Of a stretch of 64,000 bases of DNA, positions 34,092 through 42,689 are shown piece by piece. This DNA is from Rathayibacter sp. SD072 (GTDB taxonomy: Bacteria > Actinomycetota > Actinomycetes > Actinomycetales > Microbacteriaceae), in contig NZ_JADILJ010000018.1 in assembly GCF_017355185.1 (NCBI RefSeq), positions 1 through 64,000 on the forward strand, written 5' to 3'. The notes below the pieces were generated by a model. It saw nothing but the letters and a program-made list of their open reading frames with translations. It had not been told where the DNA came from and did no database searches. Position numbers and translations under genes: made by a program. Numbering within the stretch: the first letter of the stretch is position 1; the number at the start of each line of letters is the position of its first letter.

Positions 34092-34574
34092 ATGACCGCC
34101 CCGACGAGCGCGGGCCTCCTGCTGCACCGCGGCACTGCGGAAGGAATCGAGGTGTTCCTCGGGCGCATGGGCGGACCGTTCTGGAGGCGGCGGCCCCGCG
34201 CCTGGTCGATCCCCAAGGGGCAGCACACCGTCGAGGAGGCGCCGCTGGACGCCGCCAAGCGCGAGTTCGAGGAGGAGATCGGGGCGCCCCCGCCCGACGC
34301 CGAGTACCGGCTCCTCGGGTCGTACCGGCAGGGCTCCGGCAAGATCGTCACGGTCTTCGACGCCCCTGGCGACGACTCCGCGCGCTTCGTGGCGAGCAAC
34401 ACGTTCGCGCTCGAGTGGCCGCGAGGGTCCGGCCGGATGCGCGAGTACCCCGAGATCGAGACCGCGCGCTGGATGCCGATCGGGCAGGCCCGCTCCGAGC
34501 TCGTCGCCGGGCAGGTGCCGGCGCTCGACGCGCTCGAGGCGGCGATCGCCGGCGGATCGGCCTCCGGCTCCTAG
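34092..34574 (+). CDS. NUDIX hydrolase
   Basis: The 160-residue protein has a complete Nudix box at about 43-65 (G-QHTVE-E-...-REFEEEIG, with RE and EExG in place). The N-terminus (TSAGLLLHRGTAEGIEVFLGRMGGPFW) and PRAWSIPKGQ match the short actinobacterial group near diadenosine polyphosphate or nucleotide pyrophosphatases. The exact substrate is unknown. ATG at 34092 has CGGAG upstream; an earlier ATG at 34077 runs into a stop after six codons. Its stop overlaps the stop of the convergent small gene. Confidence 0.9.
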   Translation: MTAPTSAGLLLHRGTAEGIEVFLGRMGGPFWRRRPRAWSIPKGQHTVEEAPLDAAKREFEEEIGAPPPDAEYRLLGSYRQGSGKIVTVFDAPGDDSARFVASNTFALEWPRGSGRMREYPEIETARWMPIGQARSELVAGQVPALDALEAAIAGGSASGS

Positions 34575-34909
34575 AAGAGCTCGCCGTCGGCCGTCACGAG
34601 CGGCACCGAGACGTCGTCGTCGGAGTAGACCGGCGACGGCCCCTGGAGGTGCCCGGCCCGGCCGCGGAGATCGGACACGAGAGCCTCGTCGACGATCTCG
34701 TCCGCCCGCGTGTCCTCCTCGGTCACGAGCATCTGGCTGGCCGGTCCGAGCAGCAGGCGCACGGGCCGCACGGAGTCGTGGTGCAGGGTCGGCAGTTCGA
34801 CGGTGTCGGCGGTGGAGGTGACCGCGAGCATGCGCGCGTACTCGAGGACGGCGTCGGCGATCTCGTCCCCCGTGACGATGCTGTCCTCCGCGTAGTGGAT
34901 GCGTCTCAC
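34571..34909 (-). CDS. Small acidic protein, unknown function
   Basis: The 112-residue protein (MRRIHYAEDSIVTGDEIADAV at the start, VSVPLVTADGELF at the end) has no membrane helix and no motif I recognise. It is acidic with a mixed alpha/beta look. The GTG at 34909 is preceded by GGGAGACACCC, a good ribosome site, and codon composition supports it. Its frame remains open upstream, but that is intergenic sequence. It converges on the NUDIX gene with a four-base overlap. Confidence 0.7.
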   Translation of the reverse strand: MRRIHYAEDSIVTGDEIADAVLEYARMLAVTSTADTVELPTLHHDSVRPVRLLLGPASQMLVTEEDTRADEIVDEALVSDLRGRAGHLQGPSPVYSDDDVSVPLVTADGELF

Positions 34910-35046
34910 GGGTGTCTCCCTCTGCGGCGGGGAACCGTGTCCCTGCCCGCTCTTCCAGGGTCGCACGCGCTCCGGCGGGCGCCGCCTGCACGGCGGATGT
35001 CCGGAGGGGGCTTCCCACGGGACGGCACGACGTGCAGGCGCGGGAG

Positions 35047-36276
35047 TCAGGTGTAGAGCGACAGGGGCTGCACCTCGCCCGTGAGGAACGCCGCTCCGAC
35101 CTCGAGCTTCTTGTAGTCCACCGGATCGTGCAGCGAGTGGGTGCGGACGTTGCGCCAGTACAGGTCCAGGCCCACGGAGCTCTTGGCCGAGCTCGAGCCT
35201 GTCGCCTCGTAGACGCGGGAGGCGGCGTCCAGGGCGAGGTCGTTCGTCACGACCTTCACCTTGGCGATCTCGATCGCGAGGGCCGCGCGGGAGGCGGCGG
35301 TCACTCCGTCGCCCTTCGCGATCTCGGCGTCGTGCAGCACGGCGACCCGGTCGGCGAGCGCCTCGGCGGCCGCGGTGTGCGCGACCAGCTCGCCGTAGAG
35401 GCGTCGCACGAAGGGGTCCTCGGAGTAGCGGTCGACCCCGCTGAGGAACCAGGCGTTCGGTCGGGCGACCGTGATCTCGCGGGCGCGGGCGAGCACCCCC
35501 TCGGCGATGCCGAGGTAGAGGTTGCCGAAGCCGAGCTGGATGCTCGGGGTGATCAGCGTCGCGAAGGGCTCGTCCGTGAGCGGCCCGAGCAGGTCCTCCG
35601 GCTCGACCCGCACCGAGGTGAAGCGGACGGACCCCGACGCGCTCTGCCGCTGACCGAGGTAGTCCCAGTCGCCGAGGGGCTCCACCCCGTCGCGGTCCCG
35701 CTCGATCACGAAGGCCACGGCGGTGCCCGCGTCGGGCCCCTCCGCGATCACCGCGTTCACGAGGGCGACGTCCCCCGCCGACACACCGGTCGAGAAGCGC
35801 TTCAGCCCGTCGAGCCGGTAGCCGTCGCCCTCCGGGGTCAGCCGCAGGTCGGGGTCGACGGGGTTCACGGAGTCGCCCCACAGGTGCCGGCCCTCGATCG
35901 TCGCGCGGTAGAAGCGCTCGCGCTCCTCCGCCGGCGCGGTGAAGGCGATGTTCGCCGAGTTGACGAAGTGGTAGAGCAGCAGCTGCGCGAGTGACGCGTC
36001 GGCGCGGGCGAGGATCCGCACGACGCGGAACGCCGTGCTCCAGTGGGCACCGCCTCCCCCGAGCTCCGAGGGGTCGAGCAGGTTCACGAGGCCCGAGTCC
36101 CGCAGCGGCGCGAGCTCGACGGTCGGGTCCTGCCCTGCGCGGTCGCGCTCGAGCACGTCGGCGGCGAGCACGCGCCCCACCTCCTCGGCGACCGCGGTCC
36201 AGTGCGCCGTCTCTCGGGCGGAGGCGGTGCCGACCCAGTGCGTGCGCGGGCGGGCGAGGGTGCTGTCGAGCGTCAT
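35047..36276 (-). CDS. Acyl-CoA dehydrogenase-fold flavin monooxygenase (DszC/SfnC-like)
   Basis: The 409-residue protein has the acyl-CoA dehydrogenase fold: an N-terminal helical part (LAPLRDSGLVNLLDPSELGGGG), the central beta domain (DSVNPVDPDLRLTPEGDGYRLDGLKRFSTG in pieces) and a C-terminal helical bundle. Its style is that of the DszC/SfnC/NtaB-linked oxygenases, which use reduced flavin and O2 rather than acyl-CoA. It overlaps the upstream SnaA/NtaA-type gene by four bases (ATGA), so the two are co-translated. The pair suggests attack on a heterocyclic, sulfur- or nitrogen-containing compound. The substrate is unknown. Confidence 0.87.
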   Translation of the reverse strand: MTLDSTLARPRTHWVGTASARETAHWTAVAEEVGRVLAADVLERDRAGQDPTVELAPLRDSGLVNLLDPSELGGGGAHWSTAFRVVRILARADASLAQLLLYHFVNSANIAFTAPAEERERFYRATIEGRHLWGDSVNPVDPDLRLTPEGDGYRLDGLKRFSTGVSAGDVALVNAVIAEGPDAGTAVAFVIERDRDGVEPLGDWDYLGQRQSASGSVRFTSVRVEPEDLLGPLTDEPFATLITPSIQLGFGNLYLGIAEGVLARAREITVARPNAWFLSGVDRYSEDPFVRRLYGELVAHTAAAEALADRVAVLHDAEIAKGDGVTAASRAALAIEIAKVKVVTNDLALDAASRVYEATGSSSAKSSVGLDLYWRNVRTHSLHDPVDYKKLEVGAAFLTGEVQPLSLYT

Positions 36277-37820
36277 CGTGCGGACTCCTGATCGGGGACG
36301 GGGGTGGCGGCGGGCTCCGGCGGCAGGACCGCCAGGACCTCGGGAGGCAGGCCGTCGGCGGCGGACGGGCCCCCGGCGTAGGCGCCGCGGTAGGCCGCGG
36401 CGGGGTGGCTGTCGGCGACGCGCGCGTTCCCGGGTCCCTGGAGGTACTCGCGGAGGGTCGAGCCCTCGTACTCGTCCCAGACGCGGCCGCGGCGGCGCAG
36501 CTCGGGGACCGCCAGGTCGACGAAGTCCTCGAAGGTGCCGGGGGTGATGACGTAGGCGAGGTTGAAGCCGTCGATGCCGCCGACGTCGACCCAGCGCTCG
36601 AGCTCGTCCGCGACGGTGCTCGGACTGCCGACGATCACAGGGCCGATGCCTCCGATCGCGAGGAAGTCCGCCACGTCGTCCGGTGTCCACTCGCGGGTGG
36701 GATCCGCCTTCGTGAAGATCGAGAGCGCGCTGCGGACCGCCTCGGTGTCGACGTAGCGCAGCGCCTCCTCCGGGTCGTAGAGCGAGAGGTCCAGGCCCGA
36801 CCAGCCGCCGTAGAAGGTCAGCGCGCCCTCGCGGCTGGCGTAGCCGAGGTACTCCTGGTGCTTGGCGCGGGCGGCCTCGTCGGTCTCGGCCACGATGACG
36901 GTGGCGAGCACGAGGATCTTGATCGCGTCGCGGTCGCGGCCGGCCGCCTCGGTGCGGTCGCGGATGTCGTCCGTCGTCCGCCTCGTCAGCTCGGGGGTGA
37001 CCCCGTTGATGAAGACGGCCTCGCCGTGGCGCGCGGCGAAGTCGCGGCCGCGGGGCGATGCTCCGGCCTGGAACACGACCGGGGTGCGCTGGGGCGAGGG
37101 CTCGGCCAGGTGGATGCCGGGGACGCGGTAGAAGCGGCCGTCGTGCGCCACCGGGTGCACCTTGCGCGGATCCGTGAAGACTCCGCGCTCGCGGTCGCGC
37201 AGCACCGCGCCCTCCTCCCACGAGCCCTCCCAGAGCTTGTACGAGACGTCGAGGAACTCCTCCGCCAGCTCGTAGCGGTCGTCGTGCGGCATCTGCGTCT
37301 CGAGGCCGAGGTTCTTCGCGGCGCTCTCGAGGTAGGAGGTGACGACGTTCCAGCCGATCCGCCCCTTCGTCAGGTGGTCCAGGCTCGAGAGCCGGCGGGC
37401 GAGCGCGTAGGGCTGCTCGTAGGTGGGGGCGATGGTCACCCCGAAACCGAGGTGCTCGGTGACCGCCGCCATCGCCGGGATCTGCAGAATCGGGTCGCCG
37501 ACGGGGATCTGCGCCGAGTCGATCAGCGCGGGTCCGGCGGAGTCGCGGTACACGTCGTAGACGCCCAGCACGTCGGCGAGGAACAGGGCGTCGAAGGTGC
37601 CGCGCTCGAGCGTCCGGGCGAGGGTCGTCCAGTACTCGAGGTCGGTGTACCGGTGGGCCTGGCTGTCGGGGTGGCGCCAGAGCCCCGGCGCCTGGTGCCC
37701 GACGCACGTCATGTCGAAGGCGTTGAGCACGATGCGACGCGGGCGTCCGCTCGACGGCTCCTGCTCGAGCGGTGCGTCGTCGCGCGGTGTGTCCTGGGGC
37801 AGCGGGACGTCCTGGGGCAT
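36273..37820 (-). CDS. NtaA/SnaA/DszA-family flavin-dependent monooxygenase
   Basis: The 515-residue bacterial-luciferase-like enzyme shows the family start (IVLNAFDMTCVGHQAPGLWRHPDSQAHRYTDLEYW in two parts), RLSSLDHLTKGRIGWNVVTS, RYELAEEFLDVSYKLWEGSW, and FQAGASPRGRDFAARHGEAVF. Members (nitrilotriacetate, pristinamycin IIA, dibenzothiophene sulfone monooxygenases) use FMNH2 from a separate reductase; none is encoded nearby. A Pro/Ala-rich tail of about 50 residues extends past the core. It is divergent from an ABC transporter, with a 10-bp-arm palindrome between them. Confidence 0.92.
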   Translation of the reverse strand: MPQDVPLPQDTPRDDAPLEQEPSSGRPRRIVLNAFDMTCVGHQAPGLWRHPDSQAHRYTDLEYWTTLARTLERGTFDALFLADVLGVYDVYRDSAGPALIDSAQIPVGDPILQIPAMAAVTEHLGFGVTIAPTYEQPYALARRLSSLDHLTKGRIGWNVVTSYLESAAKNLGLETQMPHDDRYELAEEFLDVSYKLWEGSWEEGAVLRDRERGVFTDPRKVHPVAHDGRFYRVPGIHLAEPSPQRTPVVFQAGASPRGRDFAARHGEAVFINGVTPELTRRTTDDIRDRTEAAGRDRDAIKILVLATVIVAETDEAARAKHQEYLGYASREGALTFYGGWSGLDLSLYDPEEALRYVDTEAVRSALSIFTKADPTREWTPDDVADFLAIGGIGPVIVGSPSTVADELERWVDVGGIDGFNLAYVITPGTFEDFVDLAVPELRRRGRVWDEYEGSTLREYLQGPGNARVADSHPAAAYRGAYAGGPSAADGLPPEVLAVLPPEPAATPVPDQESAR

Positions 37821-37915
37821 GGGGGGATCCTCTTCGTCGCGGGCGGCGCGGCAGCGCCTCGGCGGGCTCGACGGTAGCCCCGACCGGCGACGCGCTCCGC
37901 CGCGCGGCGCAACCT

Positions 37916-37942
37916 TTCGTCACACGAGGCCTGTGTGACGAA
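37916..37942. promoter_or_regulatory. Palindromic operator candidate between monooxygenase and transporter genes
   Basis: Perfect 10-bp arms, TTCGTCACAC and GTGTGACGAA, flank a 7-nt spacer. It lies 96 bp upstream of the monooxygenase start and 99 bp upstream of the transporter start, almost exactly midway. No regulator gene is adjacent. A hairpin role is less likely because both flanking genes point away. Confidence 0.75.
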
Positions 37943-38040
37943 CCGTGAAGCGGCGGGGCGACGCGGGACGTCCGCGTCCACCACGATCGGTGCCGACTCC
38001 CCACGACGACCCGGCCCCGGCCCGACGATCAGGACAGACC

Positions 38041-39081
38041 ATGCGATCCACCCGCACCCTCACCGCCTCCGTGGCGCTCCTCGGAGCCGCCGCGCTCGTG
38101 CTCTCCGGCTGCAGCCTCAAGACCGGGGCCGCCGCCGACGACTCGGCCGCCGACGCCGGCCCGGCCGCGGCGAGCGCCGCCGTCGACGTGCCGAGCCTCG
38201 AGGGGAAGACGATCGGCGTCGCGGCGAAGGACATCGTCCACGACTTCAGCCGCATCGTGTACGAGAGCGTCCAGGACCGGATCGAGGCCCTCGGCGGCGA
38301 GGTCGTCGCCACGCAGGCCGAGGCCAAGGACGACAAGCACGTCAGCGACATCGAGAACCTCGTCGCGCAGAAGCCCGACGCCATCATCGTGATCCTCGGG
38401 GACGCGACCACCCTCGCCCCGGCGCTGCAGGAGGTCGACGACGCGGGCATCCCGCTGTTCACGATCGACAACGTGTCGCCGCTGTCGATCAACAACGCGA
38501 CGAGCGACAACTGGCAGATCGGATCGACGCTCGCCCGCACCATCGCCGAGGACATCGGCGGCCAGGGGCAGATCCTCGTCTTCAACGGCTTCCCCGGAGT
38601 GGCGCCCTGCCGCATCCGCTACAACGAGCTGGCTCTCGTACTCGAGGACTACCCCGGCATCACGCTGATCCAGCCCGAGCTGCAGGACAAGTACGAGGGC
38701 ACCATCGAGGACGCGAAGCAGCAGATCACGGATGCCCTCTCCCGCTACCCCGAGGGCGAGATCTCGGCGATCTGGTCGTGCTGGGACACCCCGCAGATCG
38801 GCGCCGCCCAGGCCGTGGACGCCGCGGGCCGCGACGAGATCAGGATCTACGGGGTGGACGCCGACCAGGGCGCGCTGGACCTGATCCTGGACCCCGCCTC
38901 CTCCTACACCGCCACCGTCGCCCAGCAGACCGAGGCCATCGGCAGCGGCTCGGCCGAGAACGTCGCACGGTTCCTCGGCGGCGAGGAGGACAGCGTCCCC
39001 ACGACCAGCTACTTCGCCCCCGTCCTGATCACGAAGGAGAACGCGGCGGCCACGATCCAGGAGCTCGGTCTCGGTGGCTGA
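38041..39081 (+). CDS. Sugar-type ABC transporter substrate-binding lipoprotein
   Basis: The 346-residue protein begins with a lipoprotein signal peptide (lipobox LVLSGC, Cys at about 24), then a periplasmic-binding fold of the RbsB/LacI type: KTIGVAAKDIVHDFSRIVYESVQDRIEALGGEV as the first lobe, DAIIVILGDATTLAPALQEVDDAGIPLFTIDN, and SAIWSCWDTPQIGAAQAVDAAG. The ligand cannot be told from sequence. ATG at 38041 starts at the signal peptide. Its end overlaps the ATPase gene by eight bases. It is the first gene of a four-gene transporter divergent from two flavin monooxygenases. Confidence 0.92.
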   Translation: MRSTRTLTASVALLGAAALVLSGCSLKTGAAADDSAADAGPAAASAAVDVPSLEGKTIGVAAKDIVHDFSRIVYESVQDRIEALGGEVVATQAEAKDDKHVSDIENLVAQKPDAIIVILGDATTLAPALQEVDDAGIPLFTIDNVSPLSINNATSDNWQIGSTLARTIAEDIGGQGQILVFNGFPGVAPCRIRYNELALVLEDYPGITLIQPELQDKYEGTIEDAKQQITDALSRYPEGEISAIWSCWDTPQIGAAQAVDAAGRDEIRIYGVDADQGALDLILDPASSYTATVAQQTEAIGSGSAENVARFLGGEEDSVPTTSYFAPVLITKENAAATIQELGLGG

Positions 39082-40609
39082 GCCGCTCCCGTCCGCGCCC
39101 GCCCTGTCGATGCGCGGCATCGGCAAGGCGTTCGCGGGAGTGCCGGTCCTGCGCGACGTCGGGCTGGAGCTGGTGGCGGGAGAGATCGTGGCGCTCGTCG
39201 GCGAGAACGGCGCGGGCAAGAGCACCCTGATCAAGATCCTGACGGGCCTCTACTCCTCGGACGCGGGATCCGTCGCGATCGACGGCGAGCCCGTCGCGAT
39301 CGCGAGCCCGCGCGACGCCGAGCGGGCCGGCGTGCAGGTGGTGCACCAGGACCGCCACGTCGCAGGCCGGCTGACCGTCGCCGAGCAGCTCTTCCTCGGC
39401 CGGTCGGAGGGGCGCCGAGGCCTCGTCTCGCCGCGCGCCCTGCGTCTGCGGGCCGAGCGCGAGCTGCTCGAGCGCGTCGGACTCGCCCTCCGCGGCGACA
39501 CCCTCGTCGACGACCTCACCGTGGCCGAGCAGCAGCTCGTGCAGGTGGCGCGGGCCCTCTCCAGCGACCCGCGGGTGCTGGTCCTCGACGAGCCGACCGC
39601 TCCGCTGGCCTCGGAGGAGGTCGAGATGCTCTTCTCGGCGCTGCGCCGTCTGGCCGCCCGCGGCACGGCGGTCGTCTACATCTCGCACTACCTGCAGGAG
39701 GTGCGCCGCATCGCGTCCCGGGTCGTGGTCCTCCGCAACGGCGCCAACGCCGGCGAGGTCCTCCTGCACGGAGCACCCGGCGAGCTGGACGACGTCGTGC
39801 GGCTCATGATCGGCCGCGACGTCGAGGAGTTCGCCGAGGGACCCGGGCGCGTCGTCGATCAGGACGCCGTCGCCCTGCTCGAGCTCGAGGGGCTCTCGGC
39901 GCCCGGACTCGACCCGCTCTCGCTCGCCGTCCGCCCCGGCGAGGTGGTCGGAGTGACGGGACTCGTCGGCTCCGGCGTCGAGATCCTCGCCGACGCGGTC
40001 GCCGCAGTCGTGCCGCACGGGGGCCGCGTGCGGGTCGCGGGACGCCGCGTCTCCTCCGCCCGCGCCTTCGTGGCGGCCGGCGGCGCGTACGTGCCGAGCG
40101 ACCGCCGCCGCGACGGGGTGCTCGTCCGGCACACGGTGGCCGAGAACCTCTCCCTCGCGGCGCTGGGCGCCGTCTCGCGCCTGGGCTTCGTGTCCGACCG
40201 CCGGCGGGAGCGGGCGCTCGCCGCGCAGTGGATCCGGACCCTCGACATCCGCCCCGCCGATCCGGACGCCGTCGTCGGCACCCTGTCGGGCGGCAACCAG
40301 CAGAAGATCGCATTCGGCAAGTGGCTCGCCGCGGGCTCCCGCGTCTTCGTGCTCGACTCCCCCACCGCCGGCGTCGACATCGGCGCGCGCACCGCCCTCT
40401 ACCGGCGGATCGAGGCGCTGGTCGACTCCGGCGCCGCCGTCCTGCTGGTCAGCCTCGACCTCGAGGAGCTCGTGGGGCTCTCGGACCGCGTCGTGGTGCT
40501 GCACCGCGGAGCCGTCCGCGCCGAGCTCCCGCGCCGGGACGCGACCGGCGACCGCATCCTCGCCCTCGCCTCCGGCGCCGACGCGCCCGTCCCCCAGGAG
40601 TCACGATGA
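39074..40609 (+). CDS. Sugar-type ABC transporter ATPase (two ATPase domains, RbsA/MglA type)
   Basis: The 511-residue protein has two fused ATPase domains. The first has Walker A GENGAGKST (43-51) and Walker B VLVLDEPTAPL; its signature (LTVAEQQLVQVARAL) is degenerate, as usual. The second has the shortened P-loop region (GLVGSGVE), a full signature LSGGNQQK, and VFVLDSPTAGVD as Walker B, where Ser replaces the usual catalytic Glu. It energises uptake with the two permeases. The GTG at 39074 lies inside the end of the binding-protein gene, and its stop overlaps the first permease (ATGA). Confidence 0.95.
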   Translation: MAEPLPSAPALSMRGIGKAFAGVPVLRDVGLELVAGEIVALVGENGAGKSTLIKILTGLYSSDAGSVAIDGEPVAIASPRDAERAGVQVVHQDRHVAGRLTVAEQLFLGRSEGRRGLVSPRALRLRAERELLERVGLALRGDTLVDDLTVAEQQLVQVARALSSDPRVLVLDEPTAPLASEEVEMLFSALRRLAARGTAVVYISHYLQEVRRIASRVVVLRNGANAGEVLLHGAPGELDDVVRLMIGRDVEEFAEGPGRVVDQDAVALLELEGLSAPGLDPLSLAVRPGEVVGVTGLVGSGVEILADAVAAVVPHGGRVRVAGRRVSSARAFVAAGGAYVPSDRRRDGVLVRHTVAENLSLAALGAVSRLGFVSDRRRERALAAQWIRTLDIRPADPDAVVGTLSGGNQQKIAFGKWLAAGSRVFVLDSPTAGVDIGARTALYRRIEALVDSGAAVLLVSLDLEELVGLSDRVVVLHRGAVRAELPRRDATGDRILALASGADAPVPQESR

Positions 40610-41607
40610 CCGCCCTCGCCCCGTCCCGCGTTCCCGTGGGCGCCGCGCCCCGTCGGCGCGGCCTCGGCGCTCTCGCCGTGATCGGCTACCTCGTCGTCGC
40701 CGCCGAGATCCTCCTCTTCTCCCTCGCTTCGCCGTCCTTCGCGACACCCGGGAACGCCGCGACGATCCTCCTGCAGGCGGCCGTGCCCGCGATCGCCGGC
40801 TTCGGTCTCGCGATCGTGGTCATCACCGGCGGCGACGACGTCGTCACCGGCGGCATCGACCTCTCCTCGGGCCCCGTGGTCGGGCTCTCCGGAGTCGTCG
40901 CCGCCGTCGCCGTGCAGTCCGGCTGGCCGGCGCCGGGCGCGATCGGGCTGGCGCTCCTCGTGAGCATCGGCTTCGGCGCCGTCAACGGCACGGCCGTGGT
41001 TCTGGGGCTCCGCCCCCTGCTCGCCACGCTCGCGACCTCCGGCATCGTCACCAGCACCGTCTTCCTCGCCACCGACAACGTCAAGGTGCCGCTCGAGGAT
41101 CCGCTCTTCGTGTGGCTGCGCTCCGGATCGGTCCTCGGAGTGCCCGCTCCGGTGCTGGTGCTCGGCGTCACGGCGCTGCTCACCGGCCTCCTGGTCGGAC
41201 GCACGCCGTGGGGGATCCGCAGCTACGCCGTCGGGCAGAACCGCACGGCGGCGAGCGTCGCGGGCGTCCCCGTGTGGCGGTACGTCGGCGGCAGCTACGT
41301 GATCGCCGGCCTCCTGGCGGGGGTCGCCGGCGTCCTGCTCGCCGCGCGCCTCGCCGCGGCGGTGCCCGGCATCGGCGCGCAGATCCTGCTCGACATCATC
41401 CTCACCGCGTTCCTCTCCGTCGTCTTCTCCCGTCGGCTCGTCGTGACGATCGGAGGCACGCTGCTCGCGGCGGTCTTCGTCGCCGCGCTGGGCAACGGCT
41501 TCACCCTCCTCGGGGTCGGCAGCCAGTGGGTCGGCGCCATCAAGGGGATCCTGATCCTGCTGGTCCTCGGCCTCGCGGCCGTCCGAGAGCGAGGCACCCG
41601 CCGATGA
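40606..41607 (+). CDS. Sugar-type ABC transporter permease 1
   Basis: The 333-residue RbsC-type permease has about nine helices. It carries the conserved TGGIDLSSGPVVGLSG loop, GLRPLLATLATSGIVTS, and the cytoplasmic coupling segment GRTPWGIRSYAVGQNRTAASVAGV, which contacts the ATPase. The ATG overlaps the ATPase stop (ATGA) and its stop overlaps the second permease. The insertion GDDVVTGGIDL slightly extends the usual motif. Confidence 0.94.
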   Translation: MTALAPSRVPVGAAPRRRGLGALAVIGYLVVAAEILLFSLASPSFATPGNAATILLQAAVPAIAGFGLAIVVITGGDDVVTGGIDLSSGPVVGLSGVVAAVAVQSGWPAPGAIGLALLVSIGFGAVNGTAVVLGLRPLLATLATSGIVTSTVFLATDNVKVPLEDPLFVWLRSGSVLGVPAPVLVLGVTALLTGLLVGRTPWGIRSYAVGQNRTAASVAGVPVWRYVGGSYVIAGLLAGVAGVLLAARLAAAVPGIGAQILLDIILTAFLSVVFSRRLVVTIGGTLLAAVFVAALGNGFTLLGVGSQWVGAIKGILILLVLGLAAVRERGTRR

Positions 41608-42689
41608 GCACGATCACCGAGGCCCCTCCGGTCGCACCCTCCGACGTCGCTCCGGCGGTCCGGTCCGAGCGGCGGCGCGCCCTCGCGGTACGCCTCCTCG
41701 CCCCCGGGACCGTCGCCCTGATCCTGCTGGTGTTCGGCACGCTCGCCCCCGGGTACTTCGCGGCGGGCAACCTGCTGAGCGTCCTCAGTGCCGGCGCGAT
41801 CCTCCTGATCGCCGCCACGGCCATGACCGTCGTCGTCCGCACGGGCGGCATCGACCTCTCGATCGGAGTGGCGATCGACCTCGCCGCGCTCGGCGCCGCC
41901 GGACTCATCGCCGACGGCTACGTGGGCTGGTTCGCCGTCTCGATCGGCCTGGCCTTCGGCGCGCTCGCCGGACTCGTCAACGCGGTCCTGATCGTCGTGC
42001 TGCGCATCCGCGCCTTCCTCGCGACCCTCAGCGTCTGGTTCATCGGCACGAGCGTCGAGCAGCTTCTGACGGGCGGCGGCGCCCCGGTCTACCTCCGGCG
42101 GACGGGGACGCCCGACGACTTCGCGGCGATCGGCAACGCGACACTCGCCGGAGTGCCGGTGCCCGTCATCACCGCCGCTCTGCTGGGAGTCGTGGTCTGG
42201 CTGCTGCTGGACCGCACCCGCTGGGGACGCGTCCTGACCGCGACCGGCGAGCAGCCCACGGCGGCGCGCATCGCCGGCCGCCGCACCTCGCTGGTGCTCG
42301 CCTCGGCGTACGTCGTGGCGGCCCTCATCGCCGCGGTCGGCGGGATCGTCCTCGCCTCGCGCAGCTACGGCTTCTCGCCCGCGGGCGGGCAGCCCTACGT
42401 GCTCGACGCCATCGGAGCCGTCTTCATCGGCGCCACGCTCAGCCGGCTCGGCCGCCCCACGGTCCTCGGCACCGCGGTGGGAGTGCTGATCTTCGGCCTG
42501 CTCAACAACGGCATGGTGCTGATCGGGCTGTCCTTCTACTGGCAGGGGCTCCTGCGCGGAGTCGTGCTGCTCGCGCTGCTGCTGGCCACGGCGGCGCTGC
42601 GGCGAGAGAGCATCGCTCCGGCGCTGCGCTCGCTCACCGGAGGCGGACTGCTCGGGCGGCGACGAACACGTCAGTCGGCGGTGGAGTAG
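41604..42689 (+). CDS. Sugar-type ABC transporter permease 2
   Basis: The 361-residue RbsC-type permease pairs with the previous gene as a heterodimer. It has TGGIDLSIGVAIDLAAL, RIRAFLATLSVWFIGTSVEQLLTGGG in pieces, and the coupling loop RTRWGRVLTATGEQPTAARIAG. An N-terminal Pro/Ala-rich tail of about 30 residues precedes the first helix. The ATG overlaps the previous stop (ATGA). Its last 19 bases overlap the end of the converging PAP2/kinase gene. Confidence 0.94.
   Translation: MSTITEAPPVAPSDVAPAVRSERRRALAVRLLAPGTVALILLVFGTLAPGYFAAGNLLSVLSAGAILLIAATAMTVVVRTGGIDLSIGVAIDLAALGAAGLIADGYVGWFAVSIGLAFGALAGLVNAVLIVVLRIRAFLATLSVWFIGTSVEQLLTGGGAPVYLRRTGTPDDFAAIGNATLAGVPVPVITAALLGVVVWLLLDRTRWGRVLTATGEQPTAARIAGRRTSLVLASAYVVAALIAAVGGIVLASRSYGFSPAGGQPYVLDAIGAVFIGATLSRLGRPTVLGTAVGVLIFGLLNNGMVLIGLSFYWQGLLRGVVLLALLLATAALRRESIAPALRSLTGGGLLGRRRTRQSAVE

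Noticed and set aside
37935-38040. Upstream in-frame GTG starts for the substrate-binding protein
   Set aside because: They would add an Arg/Pro-rich stretch before a perfect lipoprotein signal peptide that begins at 38041.
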